From NCBI RefSeq assembly GCF_003144115.1, contig NW_020312020.1:87483-151482 (forward strand): a stretch of DNA of 64,000 bases, in the 5' to 3' direction. Source of the stretch: Tilletiopsis washingtonensis. Lineage: Eukaryota > Basidiomycota > Exobasidiomycetes > Entylomatales. The notes below the pieces were generated by a model, which was not told the origin of the DNA, did not search any database, and saw only the letters and a program-made list of their open reading frames with translations. Both the position numbers and the translations under genes were made by a program. This document shows, in pieces, positions 11,574 to 23,015 of this stretch (position 1 is its first letter; each line of letters starts with the position of its first letter).

Positions 11574-14500
11574 GTGTCGCCCGAGCGCGCCCCGTCGCCA
11601 GCGCGCGGCTGCGGGCCTGCCATGGCCTCGGGCCAGCCGCCGTCCGGCTCCGCACCTGGCGCAGCGCCATTGCGCCAGCACCCCACCTCCGGTGAGCGCC
11701 GCTCGCCGCAGCATGTGTCCGAAGGCAGCGGCAGCAGCGGCGGCAGCGGCGGAGGAAACACGCCGCTGCGAGCCTACGCCATCCCGGCGCGCTCGTCGCC
11801 GCTGCGGCACTCGCCGTCGGCTGTATCGCTAGAGAGCGCTGCGGCGGGCGCGCACGGCGGAAGTCTCAGCGACGCCGAGGACGAGCGCGAGGTCGAGGCG
11901 TCGGCGGCGCTGCGTCCGCGCCGCGAGCCGCCGCCGCTCTCGCCCTTCTCGCATGCCACGCCCTGGAGCGCCGACGAGCTGAGCGAGGAGCCTCGGCGCG
12001 GCACGCTGCGGCACAGCGCTTCGCCGGCCCGCGTCGCACATGCTACGCCGTCGGCTGCACAGCGTCACGCACTGCGCTCGCCGTCGCCCGTCACAACGCG
12101 CGCGCTCGAGGTCGACATGGCTGGCATGCATTTGAGCCGGCCACGCTCCTCCGACCCCGTCTCGCCAGACTCGCTGCACAGCTCGTCGCTGGGCGCGGGC
12201 AGCTTCGGCAACCTGCAGCCGCACGGCCTTGGCGTCGCTGCGGCGGGCCAGCCGTCCATCTCGTCCGACTCGTATCTATCAAAGATGCCGCGCGAAGACT
12301 CGGCCCTCTCAGAGGCAGACGGTGCGTGTCATATCTGGCTGACTGCGCCATCCCAGCCCGCTGCTGACAGCTGGTTCATTTCCGCAGGGCCTCCTTTGAC
12401 GATCAACCGGCGGCTGCAACGCAGCTCCTCCACTGCCGGCATCTTCGATCTCGACGATCCGCCAGTGCCGCAAGGGCCGCCTCAGCCCATGACAGTGCCT
12501 CGGATCCGCCAGCAGTCATCCTTCAGCGACCCGTTCACCTCGCGTGCCGACGAGCCGCTGCTCTCCCCGCGCAGCACGCGCTCGGGCTTCAGCCATGCGC
12601 AGGGGCCTGTCTCGCCGACGCCTGTGCCGTCCAGCTCGCCCGAGGCGGTGCGGCGAGCTGCGCGGCTGAGCCTCGGGCCTGCTGCGATGTCCACGTCGTC
12701 CGGCGGCGCGCTTAGCGTCCCGATCCCATCCGCGTCGGGCGCCATCAGTCCCGTCGGCGGCAAGCCGGGCAGAGCGCCATTCGACAATGCGCCGTCCTTC
12801 TCCAGCCCTCTGGCGTATGCGTCGACGCTGCCGCAGGAGCAGGCCGACGATCTCGAGCTCGACCCGCCTGTCTCGCCGCCAGAGAGCTTCGACAGTGCTC
12901 GTGCACACAGCGAGCGTTTCCAGGGCAGCGGCAGCAGTGTCCGCTCGACGTCGCCGAGTGCGCCGCGTCGCGAGCGTTCCAGCTCGGCGCGCGCCAAGCT
13001 CATGGCGTGGGGCGAGGGCCACACGCCGCAGTCGCTGCCTCGGTCGGTAGGCGGGCCGTCAAGAGCAGCTGTGCCTGGCTTTGACTCGGTCTCGGGCGAC
13101 GCCGGCACTTCGCCCGAGAGCACAACGTCGTCTGCGCCGAGCTCCGTCTCCAAGGCGGCGCGGCGGAAGAGCGCGCTTCCGCCCGGCTCGGTCATGGGCC
13201 CGCCTTTGATCATCCCGCGGAAGGTCAGCACGCCGCTGCGCATCCCGACGGAAGCCGAGCTTTCTGCTTCCTCGTCGCTGCCACGCGAGCGAGGAACGAT
13301 GTCGGCCCGTATTGCGCGCGACGGCAGCGATGACAACCTGCTCGGCCTGGGTCTGCCGTCTCCGTCCGGCTCTGTCTCCACCACATCGAGCGGAGCTCCT
13401 GGCTCGTCTGCGTTCTCGCCGCCCGTCGCCTGGGAAGGTCGGCCGCATCTGCAGACTGGCGAAGGCAGCCGCCCGCCGGTGAGCGCGAGCGGCAGCCTTG
13501 CCAAGCGACGGCGGTCCTCGGCCGCCGGATCGTCGGCCAGCCGCGCGCATCGTCGTGCGCGGTCGCTCGGTGGTGCGCTTCTGGGCGACGCGGCCGCAGC
13601 AGTGGGTGGGCCTGATGGTGTTGATCCGAATCTCGTAGCTGCCATCCGTGCGGGCGACTCGAGCATCCCAGGCACGCCCATGTCGACGCAGCAAGATCTC
13701 GTTGCCGCCATGCAGGCAGCAGCCATCACCTCGTCGCCGACGCTGCACAGCTCGACACTCGCACCGCCACAGGTGCAGTCAGGCGGACCGACATCGCCGC
13801 GCATCGCCTCGCTGCCATCGACACCCATTGGGTCCTTGCGGCAGCCCGGTCGGCGGCCAGACATGCTCAACGTGATGCCAGACACGCGTGCTCTGGCGAA
13901 CAGCTATCCCTCGATGCAAATACCGGGCAGCTCTCTGCGCAGCGCTGCCTCACACGGCAGCGGCACCGAGGCCTCACCTGGCTCAGAAGAGTCTGCGCGC
14001 GCCTCGCCAGCGACTTCAGCGGCAACGCCAGGCAGCGCGCCTGGCGCAGCTCAGCTGGTGACGCCCACGCACGCTCCTCTCGGCGCGCCCGACGGCTATG
14101 TGCGATCGCGTGTCCGCAGCCAAACACTTGCTGCCGCGACCTCGCCCGTGCCTGGCTCGGCGTCGTCCTTCAGCTCCTCCATCGGCGCTGGCGGTGGCAG
14201 CAACCTCGGTCTGCCGCTCGGCGAGGCGATCCGGCTCCAGCGCATGCCGACATCCGTGCGCCTGGCGACCGACTTCTACGTGCCGCCGCACTCGCCGTCT
14301 TCGACGCGGGCTGACTCGAACCGCATGTCCATGTCCTTGGCGTCTCTGCCGTCTTCGGCCACGACGCCTTCGACGAGCGGCGAGGCTGGCCGACATGGAT
14401 TGGGCATCGGCATGAGCAGCGCGGCGACGGGCGGTGACACGCGCCTCCACGCGCCGCACACGCCCAGTGCGACGCGCAGCAACAGCCCGATTCCGGCTGC

Positions 14501-17500
14501 GAACATTGCGTTGCCGCTCTCGACGGCTACGTCCGGCCGAAACTCTCCGGTGGCCAGCCGTCGCTCGCACACGCTCGTCTCGATCTCGGGCACGTCAAAC
14601 ACCAGCCCTACCTCGCCGATCTCAGGCTCGCGGCCCGGTCGGCCAGCCTCGCCTGCCGCGCCAAACGCATCGCCTGCCACGACCTCCTCGGCCCTCGAGC
14701 CCCGCTCAGCCGCGACTGGCTCTGCGTTCGCGCCGCTTCTTGCGATGCCGCCCAGTCCTCAAGTCAGCCGCAAGCCTCTCGCGCGCACAGATCGAGGCAA
14801 GGCGCGGGACCTGTACGATGTGCCAGACCTTGGACGACCATTCGGTGCGTACACGCGCTCGGCAGATAACCAGCAGCTACTGATGCCTTCTTCGCACGCA
14901 GATCCCACTGCACACCCTGCGCCGTGGATCTCGAGTTCGCAAGAAGTGCGCCAGCGGCCTCCGAAGAGCCTGTCGCCTGTCATTCCTAGACGGCCTGGCT
15001 CTTCGCAAGGCGCCGATGGCGCGACCAGCAGCAGCCAGACGATGGCCGTTCGCGGCCGGGCATCGTTCGCGCTGCCCTCTGGCGACGGCCGAATGATGCC
15101 GACTCGCGGACAGCCGACGACTGGCATCGACGAGTACGCTCGGATCATCGTGCAGTCGCGCAATGCGAAGATGCAGAAGTGGCGCGCCCCCTCGCGCAAC
15201 CCGCTCTCGCCTCCGCCTTCAAGTGCCGGCGCGCGCACGCCGCTACAGCGCGCGCAGACGGACACTGCGGGCCTGACCCTTGCCGACGCGCAGGCAGGGC
15301 TCGGCATTGCCGGCTCGAGCAGCCCGCCCATGCGCCTGCTCCGCCGCGAGACCACACTCGGACTCCTGGGCCCGCAAGGCTTCATGAGAGCTCGGCATGC
15401 GTCCGGCAGCCGAGGCACATCTCCTGCTCCATCGCCTCTCAGCTCGCCAGTGCCCGACAGCGACGATCTGCCCGACGACAGCGCTGTCGCGGGCGAAGGA
15501 TCGCGCGAGATCGAGTGGGTCGACTGGCTGGACGAGTACCGCCGGATGAAGGAGGCCAAGCTTCGCTCGGAGCAGGAGGAGGCAGCTGACTCGCCGAAGC
15601 TCCGGAGCGTCGAGCCGATTGAGTCCGCGACGGCGTCAAGCGACATCGACGAGCTCGATGCGCCGCAGCGCCGCTCGGAGGACATCCTCAATCGCTCCGC
15701 TCGCAGCGGCCTGTCCGCTGCGCTGGGCATCACTGAGGCTCGCTCTCCTGGCCTCTCTACCTCGCTCGGCACCGACCTGCGCCAATATGAGCGGCCGCGC
15801 CGGCCATCAGAAGCGCCGCGCTACCAGCGACAGCGCTACGAGGTCGCGCGGAGCTCCTCGTCGTCGCAGCTCGGCCAAGGGCTCGACGAGTATGCGCCCT
15901 TTGCCAGCAGCAGCTACGCGCCGCCCATCCGGCGCACGAGCCTGTTCCCTGACAAGCCGCGCAATCTCTCGCTCTCGCCCATCACGTCTCGCATCACGAG
16001 CACCGGCTCGCAGCAGTCGCAGGCGAGCGCCTCTGGCCGCCGGCGGAAGAATTTGGGCGGCAAGATCGAGGCCTGGTGGGGCGCCGTCAAGTCTGGCTTT
16101 GGTGGATCACCAGCCTCGATGTCGTCGCCGCGATCCAGCGCGGGCTTTGAGGGCCAGCGCAGCGGCTCGCTCCGGCGGCCCAGTGCGTCAGTCGCCGCTG
16201 GCTTCGCAGCCGGCACGGCCGCCGGCTTCAATTCGCACGTCCGCAGTCAGACTAACAACCACCAGTCGGTGGCGCCCTCGTCGAACTCAATTCACACCCT
16301 TCGAGCCACCTCGTCGGCGCAGAACCTCAAGCAGGCGCCTCTGCCCGGCAAGCGTGTGTCTGGCAACACGAGTCGCGCCGCAAGCCGGTCGTCTTCGGTC
16401 TCTGGCCATGCAGACGACAGCGCAGAGCTTGGCAGCAAGCGGAAGGGCCCAAAGCTCTCGCTCAACATCGACAAGGGCCTCAGCTCGTTCGACGCTGGTG
16501 CGTTTGAGGGTCTCGCTGGCAGCAGCGCTCGTGACAGCGGGCCCTCGGCGAGCTCGTCTGGGCCTGCGTCGGGCCAGCAAGTCGACAGCCGGCGTCCATC
16601 GGATCGCTCATTCAGTAGTGACGTGCCCACCTCGCCGAAAGACACGCGTCGCCTGTCCGACGCATGGGAGCAGCGGCGAGGCTCGGACACGGCCGCTGCA
16701 AGCGACGGGGCCGCCAGACGCGCTGTCGACGGCACGGTGCAGCAGCGCACACACGGCAGCCAATCCGAGCGGTCCGATTCTGGCAAAGGGCCCGGCCATT
16801 CCGGCATGCAGGCCTCGAGCAAGGAGACCACCATCAACTCCATCCGGCAGCACATCCGGCATCGTCTGGCAGCGTCGAAGGAGAGCTGCGACAAGGAGCT
16901 GCGACGCATCGTGCAGGCGGTCAACTCCTTCGTGGAGGAGGCGATGCAAGCCCGCCAGGAGCAGCAGCAGCTCGAGAGCGGCACGGACACGGAGCCGGAG
17001 GACAGCGCGCTCTTCGGCGTCAACGCAGACAGCCTCGCACTGGGCCTGAGCGCCAGCATGACGACGGAGCCGAACAGCCGCGGGCCACAGCTCGCCCAGA
17101 TCTCGCGCGACAGCAGCGTGCACTCCATGCTCGGCAGCTCGGCCTCGTCTGCGCTGCAGAGCGAGCAGTCTGACAGCTTTGATCCTGATCAGACGCCGCA
17201 GGGTGAGTCGTTGCGCTCTGAGCATCGCGAGTCTCCTCAACTGACCGCAATCTCTTGACCAGCTGCGCTCGAGCCGCTGGAGGCACCTACACCGCGCCGC
17301 CCATCAGCCCTGGCTGACACCACTTCGACGCTCGGCGAGTATAAGCTGTCGCCTCCACCAGCTCGTGCGGCCGCTGGTCCTGTGAGCGGCGGCCCGTCGC
17401 CGTCTTGCGGCGAGCTGCTCGCCGGCACTCCGTCGGCGCCTCCGCGCGTGCTGCCGTACCGTGCCATCTCGCGGGCGCGCTCACGCGAGATGATGCGCTC

Positions 17501-20500
17501 CGTCTCGGGCTCCCGCTCGACGTCGCGCTCGCACTCGCCCATGCCCGGCGGCACCGGCATGACGGACTCGCCGCAGTTCTCGCCCGCCAGACGCACGCGA
17601 CCGCTGCCCACCGAGGACGCGCCGTTCGAACCGTGGATTCCAGCGCTGCAGGACATCGTCTGCGTGGCGATGGACGTCATCGACACCTCCATCTCCGCGC
17701 TCGCTGCCCGCTCGGGCGCGTGCTCAGAGGTGATCAGCCACGTGCAGACCATCGGCCGCGCCTGGGACGAGCAGCCCGAGTGGCCTGGACGCGGGTGGTA
17801 CGTGCGCCTCCTGCTGGCGGTCGCCGGCCTCAGCAGAGTCGTGGAGTGGTGGGAGGCCGAGAAGGGCTTCTGGAATTTCGAGGACGAGGATGAGCTGCAG
17901 GGCGGCGAGGCGATCCGCTTCATCATGGGCGACCACGAGCAGCACGTTGCCCAGCCCGGCTCGGGCAGCCTGGCGGCCTCGACGGGCATGCCGAGTCCGG
18001 TGCGCGCACGCGGCTTGCCGCTGCCGCCGTCGGCGCTCAGCAGTGGCACCAGCTCGCCTGCTCTGGAGCCGCAAGGCAGCAGGCGCGTGGTCTCGGAGGG
18101 TGACCGCTCTCGCCTCGTCGCGGTGCAGGCTGCAGAGGCTGCGGAGGCGGATGCAGCAGGGTCCAAGCTCGCGCCAGTCGAGGAGTCACAAGCACAGCCC
18201 AGCAAGTCGACACAGGAGGGCATCAACGTGCTCATGGAGCTGAGCCTCGACGGCGAGCGCTTGCTGTACCTCAGTCCGGCTTGGCGCACGGTCGTGGGGT
18301 GAGTCAAGCAGGACCGCTTTCTTCCTCCCACAGCTGGACTCACACTCTCATGCCTTGCAGCACGGATCCGAACGAGCTCTTCGACCGGCCCATTGCCGAC
18401 TTCCTCGCGCCGGGCGACGCATCCACCTTCGCAGAAGCGATGGAGCAGCTGCAGGCGAACGATGCGCACACCGTCGAGGTGGCCTTCCGCCTGCAGGTCG
18501 ACCGCTCCGTCGTCGCCGACGCCGATGTCGAGTCTGAAGAGCAGGACGAGGCCGGCGACGCAGTGCTCTACTTCCAAGAGATGGAGGGCAAGGGCATGCT
18601 CATGCGCGACCGCCAGTCTGGCGCTGCGTCGCACGTCATGTGGGTCTTCAAGCCCACGAGCACGCCCGAGCCCGAGGCGGAGCTGCTGCCGGGACAGCAG
18701 CGCGTCGCAGCCGATGCCGGCGAGCCGCCAGTCGTGGCAGGCCCTGTCGCCGCAATCTCCACCGAAGCTCTGCTCTGCCGCATCTGCGAGCGCGACGTGC
18801 CGGCCTGGTTCTTCGAGAAGCACTCAGAGATCTGCAACGAAGTGCACCGCCTCGAGATGGAGATTGGCGAGTGCAACGAGACGCTGGCCGAGCTGCGCCG
18901 CGTGGTCAAGGGTCTCGATCGCAGCGTCGAAGGACTGGACGAGGCGGCCGACACAGACGCACCCGAGTACAGAGGCGTCGCGCTGACCACGCCGCCGCCC
19001 TCTTCTGAGCCGCCGTCCGCTCTCGAGGCCGTCAACCGCTCCATCTCGCCCCGCCACCCGCACGCCGCGAACGTGCGCAAGCAGCATCTCCGCGCCCTCG
19101 AGGCCTTCGCCGAGGTGCTCAAGGTGGCAATCTCCATCTCGACGCCGGCTGTCAAGGAGGACACAGCGGAGCAGCCCATCGAGCGCCAGCGTCTCTTGTC
19201 CCCCGACTCGGAAGGCAAGGTTGTCCAGGTGCGCGCGTGGAAGCGTCCCGTCATCGAAGACGCTGCACTCGAGATGCTGGCGGGCGACATCGAGTCGGCG
19301 ACGCGCAGCAAGCTCAGCGCGGTGAACCGCATGCTCAACACCATCATCTACGTCGAGACGGTGCGCCAAGAGTGGGAGGCGCGCGTCGAGGCCGCCCTTG
19401 CCGCCGCCAGCTCCTCTGGTGGCTCGACTGGCTCGCCCGAGGAGGACGTCGAGGAGCTAGAGGAGCTTGCCGATGACGACGCCGGCGAGATGGAGGAGCG
19501 CGGCGATCTGTCCACCGCCATGGAGCTGTCTGAGCCAGAGGAGGGCGACACGTCCGGCATTCTTCTGGAGCCCGACGAGCGCGAGCCTCTCCCTCCCTCA
19601 GTCGCGCCATCGGCGACTGGGCGGGGCGATGGTGTCGAGGACGAGGACGACATTCCCGGCGTCGAGAGCCACATGGGCGGCTCCGCTGCCGCCGATCTGT
19701 CGCCCATCCCGATCCCGCGCGCGCCGGCGCCCCGGCCTGTGGGCGCACCCGACGCTGCGAGCAGCAAGGAGATGCGCCGCGCCGGCTCGGGGAGCAAGGA
19801 AGCGGTGCCGCCGGCCAGCAGCCTCTCGGCCGCGGCTCCCGTCTCGTCCATCCAGGCGCGCCGCGCATCCCTGCTGGCGGCGTCTACCGACCGCTCGCTC
19901 CTGTCCACTCCGCCGCTCTCGCCGCGCCAGCCACCGGAGCTGAGCACGAGCGCCCTCAAGAGCCGCCGCGTGTCCGTCTCGCACCGCCACAGCCCTCACC
20001 TCAGCGGCTCCCTGACGCTCTCGCCGCGCCTGCCGCCCATGGCGCCCTCGTCGCGGCCGACGGCCTCGTCGATCAAGGACTTTGACATCATCAAGCCGAT
20101 CAGCAAGGGTGCCTTCGGCTCCGTGTTCCTCGCCAAGAAGCGCACGACGGGCGACTACTACGCCATCAAGGTGCTCAAGAAGTCGGACATGATCGCGAAG
20201 AACCAGATCACCAACGTCAAGGCCGAACGCATGATCCTCATGACGCAGACGCAGTCGCCCTTCGTCGTCAAGCTCTTCTTCACCTTCCAGAGCGCCGAGT
20301 ACCTCTACCTCGTCATGGAGTACCTGCCCGGCGGCGACTGTGCCTCGCTCTGCAAGGCGCTCGGCGGCCTGCCCGAGGACTGGGCGCGGCAGTTCGTCGC
20401 CGAGGTCGTCGTTGGCCTCGAGCAGCTTCACGAGAAGGGCGTCGTGCATCGCGACATGAAGCCTGACAACCTGCTCATCGACCAGAAGGGCCACATCAAG

Positions 20501-22827
20501 CTCACGGACTTCGGTCTGTCGAAGTACGGACTGCTCGGGCGCCAGACGCGCCAGCACGCCGGCGCATCCGGCCAGCGACAGAGCGTGCAGGGCGAGAACA
20601 AGTCCGAGGCTGGTCCCACAGGCTCAACCGCTGGCTCGCCCGCGCCCAGCTCTGCCGGCTCACTGGGAACGCCCATGAGTCGCGCTGGCTCGCAGGGCAA
20701 CGCTTCCTCGACGTGGCGCGACTCGTCCGCCGTCGGCGTGCCCGTGACACCAGGCCTCGCCGGCGTGATGCAGGCGCAGACGTTCTACACTGGCCCACAG
20801 CGCGGCCGCCTCGTAAGCTCCTCGACAGACGCCAGCGAGTCAAGCAGCTCCGAGCACGCCCTGTCGGTCTCCGCCTCGACGTCGGCGCCAGGCGGCGGCA
20901 AGCAGAAGCTCGTGCCTGTGCCTGCGACTGCGTTGCTCGACAGCCCCGGCCAGCTGTTCGGCTCGAGCGTCCTTGCCGACGCCGCCGCTGCGCCGCATGC
21001 GCCCTCGAACTCGGGCGCCCAGCTCAAGAAGTTCGTGGGCACGCCCGACTATCTGGCGCCGGAGAGCATCCTCGGCATTGGCATGGACGACATGGCCGTC
21101 GACTGGTGGGCCCTCGGCGTGATCCTGTACGAGTTCCTCTACGGCTATCCGCCGTTCCACGCCGACGCGCCCGAGAAGGTCTTTGACAACATCCTCTCGC
21201 GCAACATCGACTGGGAGGAGGGCGCGATGGACATCTCGCCCGAGGCGCGCGACCTCATGGAGTGCCTCATGTGCACCGACCCAAAGACGCGCCTCGGCAC
21301 GCAAGGCGCCGACGAGATCAAGCAGCATCCCTTCTTCGAGGGCATCGACTGGAACAACGTGGCCGACGGCGAGGGTCCGTTCGTTCCGCAGGTTACCGAC
21401 CCCGAGTCGACCGACTACTTCGACCTGCGCGGCGCCGTGCACCAGGAGTTCGCCAACGACTCGCAGGTCTCGTCGCGCAGCGAGTTCGCCAAGGCCATCG
21501 AGGGCTCCAAGCGCCACCGCATCGATATGAGCCGTCCTGCATCGCGGCTGCGCAACCGCCTCGCCGAGCGCATCAAGCACGAGCAGCAGGCGACCGACGA
21601 GTTTGGCTCGTTCAGCTACAAGAACCTGCCGGTGCTCAAGCAGGCCAACGACGAGGTCATCCGCAAGATGCGCAACGACCAGATGCCGCCGCTCGCGCAC
21701 ACGCTCGAGCAGCCGCTAATTCATGCGCGCCATCGTAGCCTCTCAGGCAAGGCCGGCGGGCGTGGCGGCGGTAGCAGCGGGCGTCTCTCCGGAGTTCCTG
21801 GCGGACCGCCGTCGCCCTCGACATCGGTCTCCTCGCAGAGCTCCGTGCCCTCTCGGTCGACGGCACCAACGTCGCCGTCCGGAGTGGGAGGCGTGGGCAG
21901 CAGCAGCAGAGCGCACCACAAGCGCATGCCTTCGGAACTGCCGGGCACTGTGGCGCCGTCAACCCCTCCCGTCGCGCCGTCGGCTGCCAGCGCCGCAAGC
22001 ATGGAGCGCCGCCGCTCGCACCTGGCGGAGAGCAGCGATGCAGGGGTAATGCGGCGTAGCTCCATGCCGGTGCGTCTGCGGACCACATCGCTGAGCAGTC
22101 CGGATCGTCCTGGGCTGCCGAGCAACTGGAGAGAGGCGCGCCGCCAGGCCGAGCTCGCCGTCGAGCCGTCAGGCCTCGGTAGCAGCGTCGACACCCTGCC
22201 GCATCAGCCGCCGTCCACGTCGACGTCTGCCGTGCCGGAGCAAGTGCACTGCCTCATCGCCGAGGACAACCCGATCTCCATGCGCATGCTCGAGACGATC
22301 CTCGCTAAGCTCGGCTGCCAGTGCACCTCGGTGCGCAACGGCGCAGAGGCCGTGCGCCTGGCCATGGGCGACACCAAGTACGCCGTGCTGTTCGTCGACG
22401 TGTCCCTTCCCATTGGTTAGTGTCTCTCGTGCTTCTGAAAGCGGCAGCAAGCTGACTTGACGCTCGCTCAGTCAACGGCCAGGACGTCGCGCGCATGGTC
22501 AAGTCGACGCGCAACGTCAACTCCCTCACGCCCATCGTCGCGCTGGCATCGTTCGACCGCGACTCGGGCCTCGACGCCTCGCGGAGTATCTTTGATGCCG
22601 TGCTCGCCAAGCCGCTCGAGCGCTCAGACGTCTGCGCCATCCTGCCGCGCCTCGGCTTCATCTCGCAGGCGCCGCCGCGCCGCTCGGCCGGCAGCCTGTC
22701 GGGCCCCTCGAGCGGCCAGGACGGCCCGCGGTCCGACGAGGCGGCGCCGAGCAGCGACACCGCAGCCGGCACGGAGCCAGCCTCGGCGCCCGTCGGTGAC
22801 TCTTCGCGGCGCGGCAGCAGAGACTGA
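11574..22827 (+). CDS. RIM15: Rim15/Greatwall-family kinase with PAS and receiver domains
   Basis: Six exons: 11574-12321, 12388-14844, 14902-17202, 17263-18298, 18361-22415 and 22472-22827, giving 3650 aa. The first ~1750 residues are disordered Ser/Pro-rich sequence with many SP/TP sites. A helical segment (SIRQHIRHRL...) and a conserved region precede a PAS domain (about 2155-2280). A zinc finger follows with C-x2-C and H-x4-C (about 2318-2340). The AGC-type kinase starts near 2755 (GAFGSVF, then HRDMKPDN, DFG and GTPDYLAPES). A ~170-residue insert separates DFG from the GTPDYLAPES segment, the split typical of the Rim15/Cek1/Greatwall family. A receiver domain closes the protein (about 3476-3580; acidic AEDN, Asp in LFVDVSLP, Lys in LAKPLE). 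Family role: nutrient-controlled entry into quiescence through endosulfine phosphorylation. Met at 11622 is an alternative start. It is about twice the length of yeast Rim15. Confidence 0.88.
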
Positions 22828-23015
22828 AGCCTGCGCCTGCTCCTCTCCTTTCCCTTCCCTATCTAACGACTCTCCGCGCAACGCCTGCGCGCATGCATCT
22901 CCTCACGAACGCTCAAGCCATCGCTGTAGACCCTTCTCACTGCTACCCGCTAACTTCGACGCGACATAATGCAGACAGATTGATCAGAGGAGCGACGTGT
23001 GCATTGCGGCGCCGG

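Noticed and set aside
12482-13885. 467-codon open frame on the minus strand
   Set aside because: It is antisense to the Ser/Pro-rich head of the Rim15-type kinase. Such shadows are expected in GC-rich coding DNA, and the translation has no domain.
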